34,781 nt of DNA from Methylomonas lenta (GCF_001644015.1 NZ_LUUI01000086.1:1-34781), one strand, 5' to 3'; positions 15,419-27,109 are shown, numbered from the stretch's first letter. Translations and numbers: made by a program. The notes: generated by a model not told the origin, from the letters alone.

Positions 15419-16718
15419 CAATATCACTTTTTTCATCCAACAGAATATCTCGCAAACTGCGATTCTGTAAAAAGTCAACACTATGCTGAGCCAATTCTTC
15501 GAACAACCCCTGCAAAGCAGGATGGGCTGCAACCCCCGAATTGATCAACTTGGGCTGATCACCGGCAGCGCGTATCGCTTGCACAATATCACGTAATAAA
15601 ATGGCATCGGTGTCATGTGTCAATACATAGCGAGAGTGATCCTCTAAGATCATTAATAAACCGCTTTGTTGTAGACAGCGCAATATATCCACCACAGCTT
15701 CCCATGGCACATTAACCGCATCAACCAAATGCTTTAAACTACAGATTTCCCCCCCTTCGATGTGTTGCCTCCCAATCTGCGCCATTAACAAAATGGCCAA
15801 TTTTTCCTGACATTGAATACTTAAATGCGGTCGACGTGTGGTGTAATGCAAGTAGCGTGGATACTGAATGTGAAACACAATCACACTACCCATCAGCAAG
15901 ATCAACCAACTGATATAAAGCCAGATCATCGCGAGTAAAACTACGGCAAATCCTGAATAGATTGCACTGTAATGAGCCGATCCGGCAACAAAATGTGCGA
16001 ACAAAGCACCTGTCGACTTCCAAGCCAAACCCGCCACCAAGCCCCCTATCAAGGCCGGCACCAGCCTGACTTTACTATTGGGAATGAAGACATAGGCAAA
16101 ACTGAATGCAATGACAATCAATATATAAGGCAGGATCAATCCGATGGCGTAATAGACAGTACCGAAGGGTTCCATTTGTATCAAGCCCTTTACCACTGCC
16201 GAATTGCCCATTGAGGCGGTAATCCCCAACGCCGAAAACAAAAACACCGGCCCGATCAATATCACACTCAGATAATCAGTAAAACGACGATACAGCGAGC
16301 GTGGCTTGGTCACTCGCCAAATGTGATTAAAACAAGCTTCAATTTCCGATAACAAGGATATTGCCGTATAAAACAACATCAAAAAGCCAATAAAACCTAA
16401 CACCCCCACCTTAATGTTTTCCACAAAGAAGATGATGTTAGTGGTAATTTCCGCGCCTTTTTCACCCAGCGGCGTCAGCAATTCAAACAATAAAGGTTCA
16501 ATCTGGTTGTGTACACCAAAGCCCTTCAGTATGGAAAAACTCACTGCCAGCAATGGCGCTAGAGAAAGTAAACTGATATACACCAGACTCATGGCTCGCT
16601 GCTTTAAGCCATCTTCCTCATACTCACGCGCCAACACAACTGATAACAACCTTAAAAACTGCGCAACGGGATGAATATGCTTGTATATCGTCGAGCAATA
16701 ATTTTTTAGGGCTGTCAT
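15411..16718 (-). CDS. YihY/BrkB family inner-membrane protein
   Basis: The 435-residue protein has about six membrane helices in the first 290 residues and the conserved blocks of the YihY/BrkB family: YISLLSLAPLLAVSFSILKGFGV, ISLLSEIEACFNHIWRV, and YSGFAVVLLAMIWLYISWLILLMGSVIVF. It was once misnamed RNase BN; the true function is unsettled. Residues 300-435 form a soluble extension that looks like a winged-helix domain (SIQCQEKLAILLMAQIG, CSLKHLVDAVNVPWEAVVDIL, QQSGLLMIL), seen in the longer members. It starts 9 bases after the stress-protein gene stops and is the last gene of the unit. The extension could respond to a signal, but no ligand is visible. Confidence 0.88.
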   Translation of the reverse strand: MTALKNYCSTIYKHIHPVAQFLRLLSVVLAREYEEDGLKQRAMSLVYISLLSLAPLLAVSFSILKGFGVHNQIEPLLFELLTPLGEKGAEITTNIIFFVENIKVGVLGFIGFLMLFYTAISLLSEIEACFNHIWRVTKPRSLYRRFTDYLSVILIGPVFLFSALGITASMGNSAVVKGLIQMEPFGTVYYAIGLILPYILIVIAFSFAYVFIPNSKVRLVPALIGGLVAGLAWKSTGALFAHFVAGSAHYSAIYSGFAVVLLAMIWLYISWLILLMGSVIVFHIQYPRYLHYTTRRPHLSIQCQEKLAILLMAQIGRQHIEGGEICSLKHLVDAVNVPWEAVVDILRCLQQSGLLMILEDHSRYVLTHDTDAILLRDIVQAIRAAGDQPKLINSGVAAHPALQGLFEELAQHSVDFLQNRSLRDILLDEKSDIEA

Positions 16719-16727
16719 GTCAATGGC

Positions 16728-17594
16728 TTAACGCAACAGCAACAGAGGCTTATGACACTGCGTGAGCATTTTTACCGTAAAACTGCCCAATAACAAATCA
16801 TGAATCCGGCTATGACTGAAGGCACCCATCACCGTCATATCAATATCAAATTTTGCCTGATACTCACATAAAGCCTCTTCAGGTTTACCGATGAGCTTTT
16901 GGCTGATCAATCTTATATCCGGCACTTGCTGGAATTTATTTGCGGCATTTTCCAGTAAAGCGCCGGCATGCTCATCATGACTCACGCAAACCAAATGACA
17001 CAACAAGCCATGATAAAGTGGACTATTGACCACAATATCCACCGCTTTATCAGCAGCTTTGCTGCCATCGTAAGCAATCATGATGCGCTGCGGCGCGGTA
17101 AAGTTATCGTTAACCACCAAAATCGGTTTATGTAACGAGCGAATAATCGATTCCAGCTTAGCGCCTATTTTATCCGACTGATTCTCGTGCACCTTGCCGC
17201 GTACACCCACAACGACCACACGCAACTGCTCTTCCAGCTCAATCAAAGACTCCACCAAACTACCGTGCCGTTGATAGGCCGTGGCATCAGCAATGCCAGC
17301 CTGGATCACCCGCTGCTGCGCCGCTTGCATGATAAACTTGCCTTGTTGCAGCTTTAACTTGTTTTGCTGCTGTTCAAGACGCGTCATTTCTTCTAATAAA
17401 TGTTCACGACTATCCAAACCGATATTACCGGACAAATCCAGTAAATCGGCAGTTTCAGGATGATGATCAATGCTATGCATTAAGCTTAAAGGTGCAGATA
17501 CTCGCTTGGCAATCCAGGCAGCATAATCGCAAACGGCGTTGCTTAAGCTGGAGCCATCGACACAGGCTAATACGGTATTGTTTTGAAGTTGCAT
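16728..17594 (-). CDS. tandem universal stress protein (two Usp domains)
   Basis: The 288-residue soluble protein contains two Usp domains, about 1-150 and 155-288. The first starts NTVLACVDGSSLSNAVCDYAAW and ends GAKLESIIRSLHKPILVV. The second starts RIMIAYDGSKAADKAVDIV and ends GAFSHSRIHDLLLGSFTVKML. The ATP-binding pattern GxxGx(9)G(S/T) is nearly complete in the second domain (serine in place of the second glycine) and weaker in the first, so nucleotide binding is plausible but not certain. Its ATG overlaps the stop of the SulP gene by one base (TAATG). Such tight coupling suggests the Usp protein regulates or senses transport by SulP (inference). Tandem Usp proteins include E. coli UspE, but I do not claim orthology. 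Confidence 0.9.
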   Translation of the reverse strand: MQLQNNTVLACVDGSSLSNAVCDYAAWIAKRVSAPLSLMHSIDHHPETADLLDLSGNIGLDSREHLLEEMTRLEQQQNKLKLQQGKFIMQAAQQRVIQAGIADATAYQRHGSLVESLIELEEQLRVVVVGVRGKVHENQSDKIGAKLESIIRSLHKPILVVNDNFTAPQRIMIAYDGSKAADKAVDIVVNSPLYHGLLCHLVCVSHDEHAGALLENAANKFQQVPDIRLISQKLIGKPEEALCEYQAKFDIDMTVMGAFSHSRIHDLLLGSFTVKMLTQCHKPLLLLR

Positions 17595-19087
17595 TAGTGA
17601 CCTCCCAGAACTTTTTCAATTTCTTCCGGTTTATCGTGAATACCAAACCGGTCGACAATAGTGGTGCTGGCTTCATTGAGGCCGATCAATTCAACCTCAG
17701 CGCCTTCACGACGAAACTTGATAACTACCTTATCCAAGGCAGTGACTGAGGTAATATCCCAAAAATGTGCGCGATGCACATCAATTACCACTTTTTCCAG
17801 CGCTTCTTTAAAATCAAATGCAGTGGTGAATTTATCTGCCGAATTGAAGAATACCTGCCCGACCACCTGATAAGTTCGTGTACCCCGCGCCTGATCCAGA
17901 CTGGATTCTACATACATAAAATGACTGATTTTATTGGCAAAAAACAATGACGCCAGCAAGACACCCACAAATACCCCAAACGCCAGATTATGCGTCCACA
18001 CCACCACCGTGACCGTCGCTATCATCACCACATTGGTCGATAATGGATATTCCTTTAAATTAATTATGGAGCGCCAGCTAAAAGTGCCGATCGATACCAT
18101 GATCATCACCGACACCAAGGCCGCCATAGGGATTTTTGAAATCCATTCATCTAAAAACACCACCATAATCAGCAATAATGTACCCGCGATTAAAGTAGAC
18201 AAGCGTCCGCGGCCGCCGGATTTAATGTTGATCACCGACTGGCCGATCATTGCACAGCCAGCCATGCCTCCCAACAAACCAGCACCTATATTCGCTATGC
18301 CCTGACTTTTGCATTCACGGTTTTTGTCGCTGGTGGTATCGGTTAGTTCATCAACGATAGTGGCCGTCATCAAAGACTCCAACAATCCCACCACTGCCAA
18401 AGGTGCAGAATACGGCAATATGATCTGTAAGGTTTCAAGATTCAATGGCACCTGTGGCCAGAGAAAAATAGGCAAGGCATCCGGCAATTCGCCCATGTCA
18501 CCCACCGTACGAATATCTACATCAAACATGATTGCCACGATTGTCAAGCAAACGATACAAATCAAGGGTGAGGGTAATAATTTACCCACCCACGGCAAAT
18601 ATGGAAATAGATAAATAATCCCCAAACCCGCCGCTGTCATGGCATACACATGCCAGGTAACATGGGTTAATTCCGGCAATTGCGCCATGAAAATCAAAAT
18701 AGCCAGTGCATTCACAAAGCCGGTGACCACCGACCGCGAGACAAAACTCATTAAACTGCCTAACTTGAAATAGCCGGCAATGACTTGCAGCACACCGGTC
18801 AAAAGCGTCGCCGCCAACAAGTATTGCAAGCCGTGTTCTTTGACCAAAGTCACCATCAACAACGCCATCGCACCGGTGGCGGCGGAAATCATACCCGGCC
18901 TGCCACCTAAAAAAGCGCTAATGACGGCAATACAAAAAGAGGCATACAGCCCCACTTTAGGATCGACACCGGCGATGATGGAAAAAGCAATGGCTTCCGG
19001 AATCAGCGCTAGTGCAACAACCAGTCCAGCCAATACATCACCACGGATGTTACCGGTCCAGTCCTGTTTTTTGGATAAAAAGAGCAT
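17594..19087 (-). CDS. SulP family anion transporter with STAS domain
   Basis: The 497-residue inner-membrane protein has the SulP N-terminal signature ([35 protein letters not shown]) and a long membrane region to about residue 385. It includes [22 protein letters not shown] with its re-entrant substrate region. A shortened C-terminal STAS domain follows (about 400-490: [36 protein letters not shown]). The substrate may be sulfate, bicarbonate or another anion. The compact size resembles bicarbonate-type (BicA-like) members, but the sequence alone does not settle it. AAAGGT precedes the start. It heads a coupled unit with the universal stress protein and YihY; hpnN ends 41 bases upstream on the same strand and could belong to the same transcript. 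Confidence 0.9.
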   Translation of the reverse strand: MLFLSKKQDWTGNIRGDVLAGLVVALALIPEAIAFSIIAGVDPKVGLYASFCIAVISAFLGGRPGMISAATGAMALLMVTLVKEHGLQYLLAATLLTGVLQVIAGYFKLGSLMSFVSRSVVTGFVNALAILIFMAQLPELTHVTWHVYAMTAAGLGIIYLFPYLPWVGKLLPSPLICIVCLTIVAIMFDVDIRTVGDMGELPDALPIFLWPQVPLNLETLQIILPYSAPLAVVGLLESLMTATIVDELTDTTSDKNRECKSQGIANIGAGLLGGMAGCAMIGQSVINIKSGGRGRLSTLIAGTLLLIMVVFLDEWISKIPMAALVSVMIMVSIGTFSWRSIINLKEYPLSTNVVMIATVTVVVWTHNLAFGVFVGVLLASLFFANKISHFMYVESSLDQARGTRTYQVVGQVFFNSADKFTTAFDFKEALEKVVIDVHRAHFWDITSVTALDKVVIKFRREGAEVELIGLNEASTTIVDRFGIHDKPEEIEKVLGGH

Positions 19088-19128
19088 GTTTTACCTTTTA
19101 ATACTTCAAGCTATAAGAATTGAGTGGG

Positions 19129-21750
19129 TTATTTAGTTACGGGTTTACAAGCCATGGCTGGCAAAACCAGTAAGCTGCAAACGATGGTTAATGAGATACC
19201 GATAGCCAACAATAAACCCATACTGGCAGTACCGGCATGGGTATTAAAGGCCAGACTGGAAAAACTACATAGCGTAGTCAAGGCACTATAAAACACACCA
19301 CGAGCAGAACTGGATTGCAACAATTCTGTTTGATCACCTTCCAGGTGCTGTAACCGATGAACGATGTGTATAGCGCTATCGACGCCCATACCCAACAACA
19401 ACGGCAACACGATGATGTTGGCGAAGTTAAACGGATTATTTAGCAAGACATTGCAAGCACCGGTCAGCAAAGCAGCCAATAATAAGGGTGTAACCACTAA
19501 CAACGTCGTTTTTAGGCTACGCGTTAAAATCAGCAACAACAAAAAAATCATCAATAAAGCACCGGAAAAAGCCTCGATAAATGCTTTTACTACTGCCTGA
19601 CCGGAACTGACATCACCGATAGGCAAGCCAAAAACATGTGGATAGGTGGCTAAAACTTCATTAACAAACACCTTTAAATTTTCCGGGTTATTCAAATCCT
19701 GTTTCGGTAGTACCAACACCCTATAGGTGCCCTCCTGACCGACCCATTGCGCCCGTAAATCAGCCGGGATATCATCAATATCAAATGCAGTTGCCGTCAG
19801 CCCATCGCGCAACATCAACATAGTATGTGGCAATAATTTCAGGATACTCTGTTCCAGTTGCGCATAAACCTCAGCAGGATTGGGTTGACTGTCGGCGTAT
19901 TGAATGAATTCCGCCACATCCAGCTGAAATTTCTGTAACACGTCGGTTGCAACATTTTTCTGTGGCTTTGCGATGGCTGCTTGCAGCGTCATATTTAGCT
20001 TTATCAAAGCAGCACGCACATCAGAGCTTTCCGGTTTATCTTCAAAGCGATTGAGTTGTACCGGCATGATCATGTTGAGATTATCGATGATATCCAGCTT
20101 TTCATCTTGCTGCTCTGCTACCAAACTACTCAGCGTAATAGCCTGGTGCACGCTGGGTAATTTCGAGAATTGGACGGCTAACTCATTCGCATGCGCCAAG
20201 TTATCCGTTAATGCTGAGGTCGCAAAGGGCGAATCGGCTTGGGTTTTTAACAGTTTTTTAAACGCAATCACTGATTGAGTCGTCGGATCGCGTAAATCCA
20301 CAGGGTTGGAGTCAAACCGCAACTGTGTCAAGGTAAGCCCTGCCAACAAGGCGATTAATACTGCGCTGATGCGAATCGCTTTAGCATGGCTAAATGGAAA
20401 CAAATAAACCCAGCGGGGTAATCGTGTGCCTGTTTTCAGTACTGACGGTTTAATCGGCAATAATTTTAATAGTGCTGGCAGCAAGCTTAAAGACACCAGT
20501 AAACCAATAAAAATACCAACACCGGAGATAACACCTAACTCGGATACGCCTTTGAAATCAGTCGGTACAAAAGCAAAAAAACCGATGGCGGTAGTCAGGG
20601 CGCACAAAAATAAAGAGCGTCCTACCGTATCCATACTATTCAAAATAGCGGCTTCGGTATCCATACCTTGCTGACGGCATTCCTGATAGCGCAAACAAAG
20701 GTGGGTGGCAAAATCCACCCCCAAACCGATATACAGCACTGCGAAAGCAATCGAGATCAAATTCAAATGCCCAATGGCCACAGCGGCAAAACCAGCGGTC
20801 AAAATCAAGCCGAGCACCAAAGCGATAAAAGTCACCAACAACAATCGAAACGAACGTAGGCCTATCCATAACGCAGAACATACCAACAGCAAAGAGGCAA
20901 TGCCGGAAATCAACATACCATGGCTGACGGTTTCCATTTCTTCATGTTCCAAAGCTGTTTCACCGGTAAAACTCAGATTAACCCCGGGAAATTCAGCCGC
21001 CACCTCTGTCGCAAGATGTCTAAGATAGTCCATTGGCAAACCTGCCGGCATCAGCTGCTGAAAATCCAGATGCGGTTTGCTAATAATCAAACGACGGCTT
21101 TGATCCGCCCCTAAACTGCCATCCGTCAACAGTGTTTGCCAGGATAAATAATGCGGTTGCCCGGCTTTAACAGCCAACAAAGATTGATCGATGGCATTTA
21201 GCAAAGGTGCCAATGGCATGGCTAGATCCTGCTCGTGACCTTCTAGTGCCAAATCAATCACATCCAACAAACCGGCAAAATGGTAATGCGCCGATAAATA
21301 GCCAATAAACGGCTGCGCATCAATCAGCTTGGTAGATAAAGCATCCAGCTCATCCAAACTCAAATACAAAAAACCTTGTTGTCGAAAAAACGAATTATCG
21401 ACCGGGATATAGGACGACTCGAACAGTTTGTGTTCAGACAGGATGCGCTGATTCACAAAATTGGCTGCCATGGCCGTCTGTTCCGGCGTGGGCGATTCCA
21501 CCACCACGATAATTGCAGCCGAATCCTGTGGAAAAGCTTTATCCAGTTGGGCTCTTATTTTTAGAAAAGGTAAATCCTGCGACAATAAATCACTGGTATT
21601 GGTATTCATGCCCAAATGCTGGATGGTGTAATTCAAACTAACGCCACCTAACAGGATAAAGACCAGCAAAATCAGCCACGGAAACCGTAGCGGTAATCTA
21701 AATAGTGCGTTAACTATTTTGTTAAAAATCGAGGGTTCGACAACAGCCAT
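19129..21750 (-). CDS. hpnN: hopanoid-associated RND transporter HpnN (MMPL family)
   Basis: The 873-residue protein has the two-fold RND plan: helix 1 (about 20-38), a large periplasmic loop, five helices, then the same again. It carries the family's [16 protein letters not shown] in the first half and [16 protein letters not shown] in the second, with the conserved aspartate. The loop start [16 protein letters not shown] is characteristic of HpnN, which moves hopanoids to the outer membrane in bacteria such as Rhodopseudomonas and Burkholderia. Length agrees with the family (about 860-880). No other hopanoid gene (shc, hpnA-H) is in the window. A related MMPL exporter cannot be fully excluded. 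Confidence 0.85.
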   Translation of the reverse strand: MAVVEPSIFNKIVNALFRLPLRFPWLILLVFILLGGVSLNYTIQHLGMNTNTSDLLSQDLPFLKIRAQLDKAFPQDSAAIIVVVESPTPEQTAMAANFVNQRILSEHKLFESSYIPVDNSFFRQQGFLYLSLDELDALSTKLIDAQPFIGYLSAHYHFAGLLDVIDLALEGHEQDLAMPLAPLLNAIDQSLLAVKAGQPHYLSWQTLLTDGSLGADQSRRLIISKPHLDFQQLMPAGLPMDYLRHLATEVAAEFPGVNLSFTGETALEHEEMETVSHGMLISGIASLLLVCSALWIGLRSFRLLLVTFIALVLGLILTAGFAAVAIGHLNLISIAFAVLYIGLGVDFATHLCLRYQECRQQGMDTEAAILNSMDTVGRSLFLCALTTAIGFFAFVPTDFKGVSELGVISGVGIFIGLLVSLSLLPALLKLLPIKPSVLKTGTRLPRWVYLFPFSHAKAIRISAVLIALLAGLTLTQLRFDSNPVDLRDPTTQSVIAFKKLLKTQADSPFATSALTDNLAHANELAVQFSKLPSVHQAITLSSLVAEQQDEKLDIIDNLNMIMPVQLNRFEDKPESSDVRAALIKLNMTLQAAIAKPQKNVATDVLQKFQLDVAEFIQYADSQPNPAEVYAQLEQSILKLLPHTMLMLRDGLTATAFDIDDIPADLRAQWVGQEGTYRVLVLPKQDLNNPENLKVFVNEVLATYPHVFGLPIGDVSSGQAVVKAFIEAFSGALLMIFLLLLILTRSLKTTLLVVTPLLLAALLTGACNVLLNNPFNFANIIVLPLLLGMGVDSAIHIVHRLQHLEGDQTELLQSSSARGVFYSALTTLCSFSSLAFNTHAGTASMGLLLAIGISLTIVCSLLVLPAMACKPVTK

Positions 21751-21933
21751 AGGGTTATGTAAGACAAGAGTTCCGGTTGAAAAAGAAGAACTGGAGATGC
21801 TAGTTCATGAATAAGTCAGCCCGCAGCCAATCAAACGGTATGAAGAGGCAAAACGCCGATTTATGTCGTTATGATTGGAAATTGCGCGCAAGAGCCTGCA
21901 GATAAATTAGGCGGGGTTTAAATAACAGCCACT

Positions 21934-21939
21934 ATTATA
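21934..21939 (-). promoter_or_regulatory. possible -10 box upstream of hpnN
   Basis: The minus strand reads TATAAT in the 254-base gap between the DUF3999 gene and hpnN. No -35 box is convincing (TGGGCC at 17 bases), and the leader would be about 180 bases. No terminator for the DUF3999 unit is visible here. Confidence 0.25.
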
Positions 21940-22004
21940 AGCAAAACTGCCGTTTAGGCCCAGAGAACGACAAATTGCTTGAGGGTGAGGCTGTTAATCC
22001 ATAT

Positions 22005-23354
22005 TTACAAAACCTTTGCAACCTTGAACAAACTCCAGCCCAAAACCAACACCATTAAGCTGATAACTAAACCTAGAAATACTTTGCTGTTTAGTAGCTC
22101 AAAAAAATCAAATCCGTCTGACTGACGGCTAATTTCAACCACTGGGCCTAAACCGGCAGTCAGGCTTTGATAACCTCTGCGTAACAACTCCTGAATCGGT
22201 GCAATATCATAGTTTGGGATTTTGGCCTTCTCCGCACCATACAGTAACTGGTAGCTTTGCTCGGTCTGCGGTAAAAACAACAAGGCATAACCGGGCCCGC
22301 TGCCTGTTACATGAGTGATCTCCAATGCTGGATTATCCTGATTATGAATCAGCAGACGATAGTGTTGTTGCCGTTGTTGTGGGAATGATAGCGTGGTTTC
22401 TTGCCGATTGATATCTTGAAAGCGCAATGCCTTTAATGTGCCACTGGCTATGGTTTGCATACGGGTTTCGATACCTTTTTGCAGCGGGATTTGTAACTCG
22501 GCTATTCGACTAAAATTGGGGGTTGCTATATCCAGTTTAAAACCCGTTAAGGGCTGGTTTTGCGCTGCTATATCGATGAGTGTGATTTTATTTTCTTCAT
22601 CTTGACTGATGGTAAATCCCGCCAAAGGGTATTCAAAACTTTGCTCTGATTCTGCCACGGTTTCGACTTGGTTGTGCCAGAGCTGGATACTTTCGATATG
22701 CAGCGGTTGATGATGCACGTCGACTTTTTCGCTACGCTGTAATTCTTCATCTCCGTGTAAAGTACGCGTCAACGCCATCACCTCAGCAACTCGGGGTTGC
22801 GTAGCCTGGGCGACCACAATTTTAAAATGTCTGAACTGATTGCTTGGCAAATCCACGTCGCGGTTGCTGATATTCATAAAGCGCGAGTAATCGTAAATCA
22901 GCGCCTTATCCAGCAAAACCTGCCAGTTTTGACCATCATCTGAACCTAATACTTGTAAGACATATTCATAATTATGCTGTTGGGTGATCAAGGTTAAACC
23001 ATCAACTGCAGCAGCGTCTGGCTCTAAATCCAGCCTTACACTGATACCCTCTTCGGCTAATTTTTCTAATGCAGGGGCTTTACTGGGGCTGGGTAAACGC
23101 CGAATAACAGTCTTTTGACCGGCGATTTTTTGCAAAAAATACGGCGTGATGGTGCCGGCATTATCAATCAACCGCAAATCGTGAAAATCAGCCGCGCTGT
23201 TGGCATACACAGCACTATCCAATGGCACCGCCAACAAGGTTTGTTGGTTAAGCTTTGGACTAATAACCGCGCGGCTAAATTGAAAAGCTTGAATTTCGCT
23301 GGCCATAACCTGGCTAACAAGCAAACAAAAGACTAAAGCAATGTTGGCTATCAT
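22005..23354 (-). CDS. DUF3999 family periplasmic membrane-anchored protein
   Basis: The 449-residue protein has an N-terminal signal peptide ([17 protein letters not shown], cut near SEIQAF), a large periplasmic part rich in beta strands, and one C-terminal membrane helix (about 425-445: [19 protein letters not shown]) with a short basic tail. Blocks such as [30 protein letters not shown] and [25 protein letters not shown] look like discoidin/galactose-binding folds, and members are named only as DUF3999. It overlaps the DUF2339 gene upstream by 4 bases (ATGA). Pairing of these two families is, to my knowledge, seen in other Proteobacteria. The function is unknown; a cell-envelope complex with its neighbour is likely (inference). 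Confidence 0.85.
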   Translation of the reverse strand: MIANIALVFCLLVSQVMASEIQAFQFSRAVISPKLNQQTLLAVPLDSAVYANSAADFHDLRLIDNAGTITPYFLQKIAGQKTVIRRLPSPSKAPALEKLAEEGISVRLDLEPDAAAVDGLTLITQQHNYEYVLQVLGSDDGQNWQVLLDKALIYDYSRFMNISNRDVDLPSNQFRHFKIVVAQATQPRVAEVMALTRTLHGDEELQRSEKVDVHHQPLHIESIQLWHNQVETVAESEQSFEYPLAGFTISQDEENKITLIDIAAQNQPLTGFKLDIATPNFSRIAELQIPLQKGIETRMQTIASGTLKALRFQDINRQETTLSFPQQRQQHYRLLIHNQDNPALEITHVTGSGPGYALLFLPQTEQSYQLLYGAEKAKIPNYDIAPIQELLRRGYQSLTAGLGPVVEISRQSDGFDFFELLNSKVFLGLVISLMVLVLGWSLFKVAKVL

Positions 23355-25867
23355 AATGTTTTCTCGTCGGAAACAGAGTTGATAAAAGTTTGTTGATAGC
23401 GCATATAAAAAAACGCCCCACCCAGCGCCAGCATCCCCAATACCATGAAGGCCACAATGCGGTAAATTTGTTCCAGTCGCGCCAAATCGATGAAAAATAC
23501 TTTCCAGGCTACCAGGGCAAACAAAGCCAAGCCTATCAAGCGGAGTACGGAAATATGCCGTTTAATACCATTAAATACCAGACTCAAGGCAAAAACAGAC
23601 CATAAAATCGACACGCCGCCGGATCTTAGGCCAGGCACATATTGATAAAGCATGGAGTTGATTTCCAGGCTTAAAAAAATAAATAACAATACCAAAGCCG
23701 AGCCTCCCAGCCAGTATCGCATTGTGCCGATCGCTTTATCCAGTGGAGACAGCCTGATGAAGGCAAACAACAAAAAACCAATAATGGCCGCAAAATCCAC
23801 TAGCCGCATCAAGGCTAATTGAAGCGAATACTGCCCGCCATAGCGTAAAGTCCATACGCTGTCGGCTGCTGAAATATGCCCCAAGGACAAATCCCAGGCC
23901 GGTAAATCAAAAAATAATAATTTCAATAACACACCGAACACAAACAGTCGCAGGGCTAGAAAAACCCAGCTATTAGCAGCGGCTAGATAACGCAACAGTA
24001 ATAACAAGCTCATTGCCAACCAGACCATTGTTAGCATCGGCATTTGTAATGGCGGATATAAATAACCAAAGCTACGAAACAACTCCAGCTGTATCACCAC
24101 AAACAACAAGCCGGCAGTAATAACGATTAGTGCTTGTAGCGACCAGTTATCTTTTAACCACAGTGGGGTGTCGTTGCCGGGCTCACAGCTAAGCGACGCG
24201 GCCGGAGCGGGTTTTTCTATCAAGCTATAAGCCAAAGCCAGGGAAGCAATTGGAATCCCAAAACTAATCACACGTTCCAGTATGCCAAGGCAAAATCCAA
24301 ACAAAGTTTGATCTTCAGTAAAGTCCGCGCCATATTGATTGGGCAGGTCGAGAAAACAAAATCTGAATAACACGATTAAATACAACAAATAGGCGATTTG
24401 CTGTAAAAACTGACTGCGCAATTTGCCGGCCATCCATAACATCAGCAGTGCTTGCAACGACCAACTGACAGTGATCCATTGCTGGGATAACAAAAGCGGC
24501 AAGGTGATAGTGAGGAAAAAAGCCGCCAAGCCGATGAAACTTAACAGTAATGCCTTGTCAGCCAATCGTTTAACAAGACAATAATAAACATGCGCTATAT
24601 AAAACGCCGCCATGGCCAACGTCAAAAAAGACAGCCAGATTTGCCCATAGACAGCCTCAATCAAGTAGTGAGCTGTCATGAAGAAAATCGTGGCGTTTAC
24701 GATCAGCGCTAACAAATCCAACAGGTTGGCTTTAACCTGATTGACCAGGCAAAACAAAAAAACCGTCGTCGAATAGAGTGCGAAAAAACCTACCAAAAAC
24801 GGTAACACCTGCCACAAATACTCAGGCTGGTAGTGCTGCAGAGATGCAAAAAACAGCAGATAATTAAACACAAAGCCCAAGAAATTCAATAAATGCCATT
24901 GCTTGTACCAATTGATGCTCAACATACCAATACCCAGCAGCATCATATAAGTATATAAACCGATGAAATTGACTTGACCCGTCGATAACAAAATTGGCGT
25001 GCAGTAGCCGCCGATAATCGCAAATATGGCTACTAACATTGAATCCAGGCGTATGGCCAAAGTTGCAGCGCTGGCAGTGACTAAAATCATCAAGGCAAAC
25101 GTAGGATACATCGCCAGTAAATGGTAAAAACTAAACGCCGCAAACACGCTGAAATACAGCACGGCAATCCCACCGCCCAGCAAACCCTGGCTTAACAAAT
25201 GATATTGACCGCCAACCAGTCTGACGCCGCCGATTATCATGCCTATGCCGGCCAACACCGACAACGCCACCCTCGCCTGTTCACCGAGTAATCCATTGTC
25301 GATGGAATATTTCAGGAAAAAACCGATGCCGGTAATCAATATCAACACGCCAATACGCAACAGCCAATTACTGGCCACCGCATATTCCATAGCCACACCT
25401 TGCGGTCGCTGATCTTCGCCGACGATGATCCAGTTCCAGATTTGTTGCAGAATTTGTTTGGCGGCCAGTTCAAAACGATTCGGCTCCGCCGGTTGCCAAT
25501 CAGTTTGATTCCAGGGATTGCTGGGCAAGTCTTCTGACTCTATATCCAGCTTGGTTTCATCAGTCGATTGCGATAAATCCAGCGTTGGTTTTACTGCATA
25601 AACTTCAGAAAAAGCGGGTTGGGTTTCCAGTTTTTCTTCTTTGAGTACTTCTGATGGCACCGATTCAGCGCTTGATTCTGGAAGCCTATGCAACAATTGA
25701 TTTAACAGATCACGGTCTGTTTCTAATGTATCTTTAATAGCGCTAAGCTCTCGCTGGACCTGATCAGTGAACCGATTTTGTCGCAGGATTAACATAATCT
25801 GCAAAACGACAATACTGATGGGCACCAAAATCAGAACAAATACGATGAAACCCCAAAAATCATCCAT
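23351..25867 (-). CDS. DUF2339 family polytopic membrane protein
   Basis: The protein is about 838 residues. I prefer the ATG at 25867, because AGGGG lies 7 bases before it; the ATG two codons earlier (25873) sits almost on that site. One membrane helix (about 5-28) is followed by a coiled coil (EIKDTLE-like segment ending near 55) and an acidic low-complexity linker to about residue 140. After that comes an array of about 20 or more helices to residue 820, including [20 protein letters not shown] and [29 protein letters not shown], typical of DUF2339. Such proteins have no assigned reaction. The coupled DUF3999 gene suggests one envelope module. Confidence 0.88.
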   Translation of the reverse strand: MDDFWGFIVFVLILVPISIVVLQIMLILRQNRFTDQVQRELSAIKDTLETDRDLLNQLLHRLPESSAESVPSEVLKEEKLETQPAFSEVYAVKPTLDLSQSTDETKLDIESEDLPSNPWNQTDWQPAEPNRFELAAKQILQQIWNWIIVGEDQRPQGVAMEYAVASNWLLRIGVLILITGIGFFLKYSIDNGLLGEQARVALSVLAGIGMIIGGVRLVGGQYHLLSQGLLGGGIAVLYFSVFAAFSFYHLLAMYPTFALMILVTASAATLAIRLDSMLVAIFAIIGGYCTPILLSTGQVNFIGLYTYMMLLGIGMLSINWYKQWHLLNFLGFVFNYLLFFASLQHYQPEYLWQVLPFLVGFFALYSTTVFLFCLVNQVKANLLDLLALIVNATIFFMTAHYLIEAVYGQIWLSFLTLAMAAFYIAHVYYCLVKRLADKALLLSFIGLAAFFLTITLPLLLSQQWITVSWSLQALLMLWMAGKLRSQFLQQIAYLLYLIVLFRFCFLDLPNQYGADFTEDQTLFGFCLGILERVISFGIPIASLALAYSLIEKPAPAASLSCEPGNDTPLWLKDNWSLQALIVITAGLLFVVIQLELFRSFGYLYPPLQMPMLTMVWLAMSLLLLLRYLAAANSWVFLALRLFVFGVLLKLLFFDLPAWDLSLGHISAADSVWTLRYGGQYSLQLALMRLVDFAAIIGFLLFAFIRLSPLDKAIGTMRYWLGGSALVLLFIFLSLEINSMLYQYVPGLRSGGVSILWSVFALSLVFNGIKRHISVLRLIGLALFALVAWKVFFIDLARLEQIYRIVAFMVLGMLALGGAFFYMRYQQTFINSVSDEKTL

Positions 25868-26278
25868 AGCCATACCCCTGATCTGGACTCATGTAAAAGA
25901 TGCATTAACCAGAAACAAGGATAGCCCCTCACTGACATGATTGCCATTTAACAAAATCATTAAATCAAGGCAAATCTGATGATTCTGGATGTCGGACCGT
26001 TGTTATTATTAATGGCAATATTTTGGCTGATAAGCGTTGGCGGCTTTTAATTTCGCAGCCCAAAGAAAAATACCGGAACCATGCGGACTCTACTATTGAA
26101 ACAAGAACACTGCGATTCTTCACTATAAGCAGCCATGAAATCGATGAAACTCAGGCTTTTTTGGGATTGCACCCAGCTCTTTTGCATGACTGTTATCCCT
26201 ATAAATCAGTCAACAGTGTCGACTTAACTTCTCTATATTGGGCTGAGAGCGCTGACTAATCAAGAAATTAAAATCATT
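25868..26278. other. 411-base gap with no confident gene
   Basis: This gap separates the DUF2339 start from the end of the PHP gene. It must hold the promoter of the DUF2339-DUF3999 unit, but I see no clear -35/-10 pair. A plus-strand frame from a TTG at 26023 to 26259 could encode 78 residues. It has no ribosome site or recognisable motif and is more likely chance or a decayed gene. No repeats or strong hairpins are evident. Confidence 0.5.
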
Positions 26279-27109
26279 TCAAAATAGCGCCCAAACCGGT
26301 AATGCTTTTGCCGGCAAAGGCGCTAATCGACCAAGCTCGACCCATTGATTTTGAGGGTTATGAAAGTCAGAGCCTAATGATGCATGCAATTGATGTTTGA
26401 CAGCAAACTGTAGGCTACGTTGAATGTCGTCTGCCGATGCACGCCCGGTGACCACTTCCACCGCTTGTCCTCCGGCGTGTTTAAACGCGGCAAGGGCAGC
26501 GTTCATCCATTTGGCACTCATGTTATAGCGCAACGGATGCGCTAAAACAGCCACCCCACCCGCCGCTCGAATCCAGGCTATGGTGTCTTCCAGCGCCGCC
26601 CATTGGGTGGAAACAAATGCCGACTTTCCTTTGCTGAGATATTTATCAAAGGCTTCCTGTTGTGTACTGACATAACCTTGCGCCAACAAAAAATCGGCAA
26701 AATGTGAACGGGTGATTTCGCCACTACCGGCGGCTTGAATAACGGCCTGATAAACACCGACAATTCCTTTTTTTTCTAGTTTTTCGGCAATTTTCTGCGC
26801 ACGTTGATCCCTAAGCTCCTGCTGTTTGGCTAGACCTTGCATTAATAATGATTGCCCTGGGTCGATATTTAAGCCAACGATATGCAAACACTGGTTAGCG
26901 TGACTGGCTGACAATTCAATGCCGGGAATCAAGCGCAAACCACAATCATTAGCTGCCAGTGCCGCTTCAGTTAAACCGTCGGTCGTATCATGATCGGTCA
27001 GCGCCAGCGTCGTCACCCCCTGCTGATGGGCTCGCTGTACCAGCGCACTGGGCGCCAACGCACCATCTGAAGCCGTGGAGTGACAATGTAAATCGTATTT
27101 TTCCAGCAT
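26279..27109 (-). CDS. rnm: PHP-domain phosphatase / RNase AM (TrpH/YciV family)
   Basis: I start the gene at 27109, because its ATG overlaps the ABC transporter stop (TAATG) and is directly followed by the metal site; the longer frame would run 25 codons into that gene. The 276-residue protein shows all PHP metal motifs: DLHCHSTASDG (6-16), LTDHDTTDG, PGIELSA, VLAHPLRY and GSDFHNPQ. This family hydrolyses 3',5'-bisphosphorylated nucleosides and 5' ends of RNA with three metal ions. In E. coli, RNase AM matures the 5' ends of ribosomal RNAs. It is the second gene of a coupled pair with an ABC exporter, an unusual neighbour. Confidence 0.9.
   Translation of the reverse strand: MLEKYDLHCHSTASDGALAPSALVQRAHQQGVTTLALTDHDTTDGLTEAALAANDCGLRLIPGIELSASHANQCLHIVGLNIDPGQSLLMQGLAKQQELRDQRAQKIAEKLEKKGIVGVYQAVIQAAGSGEITRSHFADFLLAQGYVSTQQEAFDKYLSKGKSAFVSTQWAALEDTIAWIRAAGGVAVLAHPLRYNMSAKWMNAALAAFKHAGGQAVEVVTGRASADDIQRSLQFAVKHQLHASLGSDFHNPQNQWVELGRLAPLPAKALPVWALF

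Noticed and set aside
21807-21905. 32-codon basic frame with GGAG upstream, divergent from hpnN
   Set aside because: It is too short to separate from chance, has no known match, and no promoter is visible.
26023-26259. 78-codon frame from a TTG start in the gap before the PHP gene
   Set aside because: There is no ribosome site, signal peptide or motif, and it could not be told from random open sequence.
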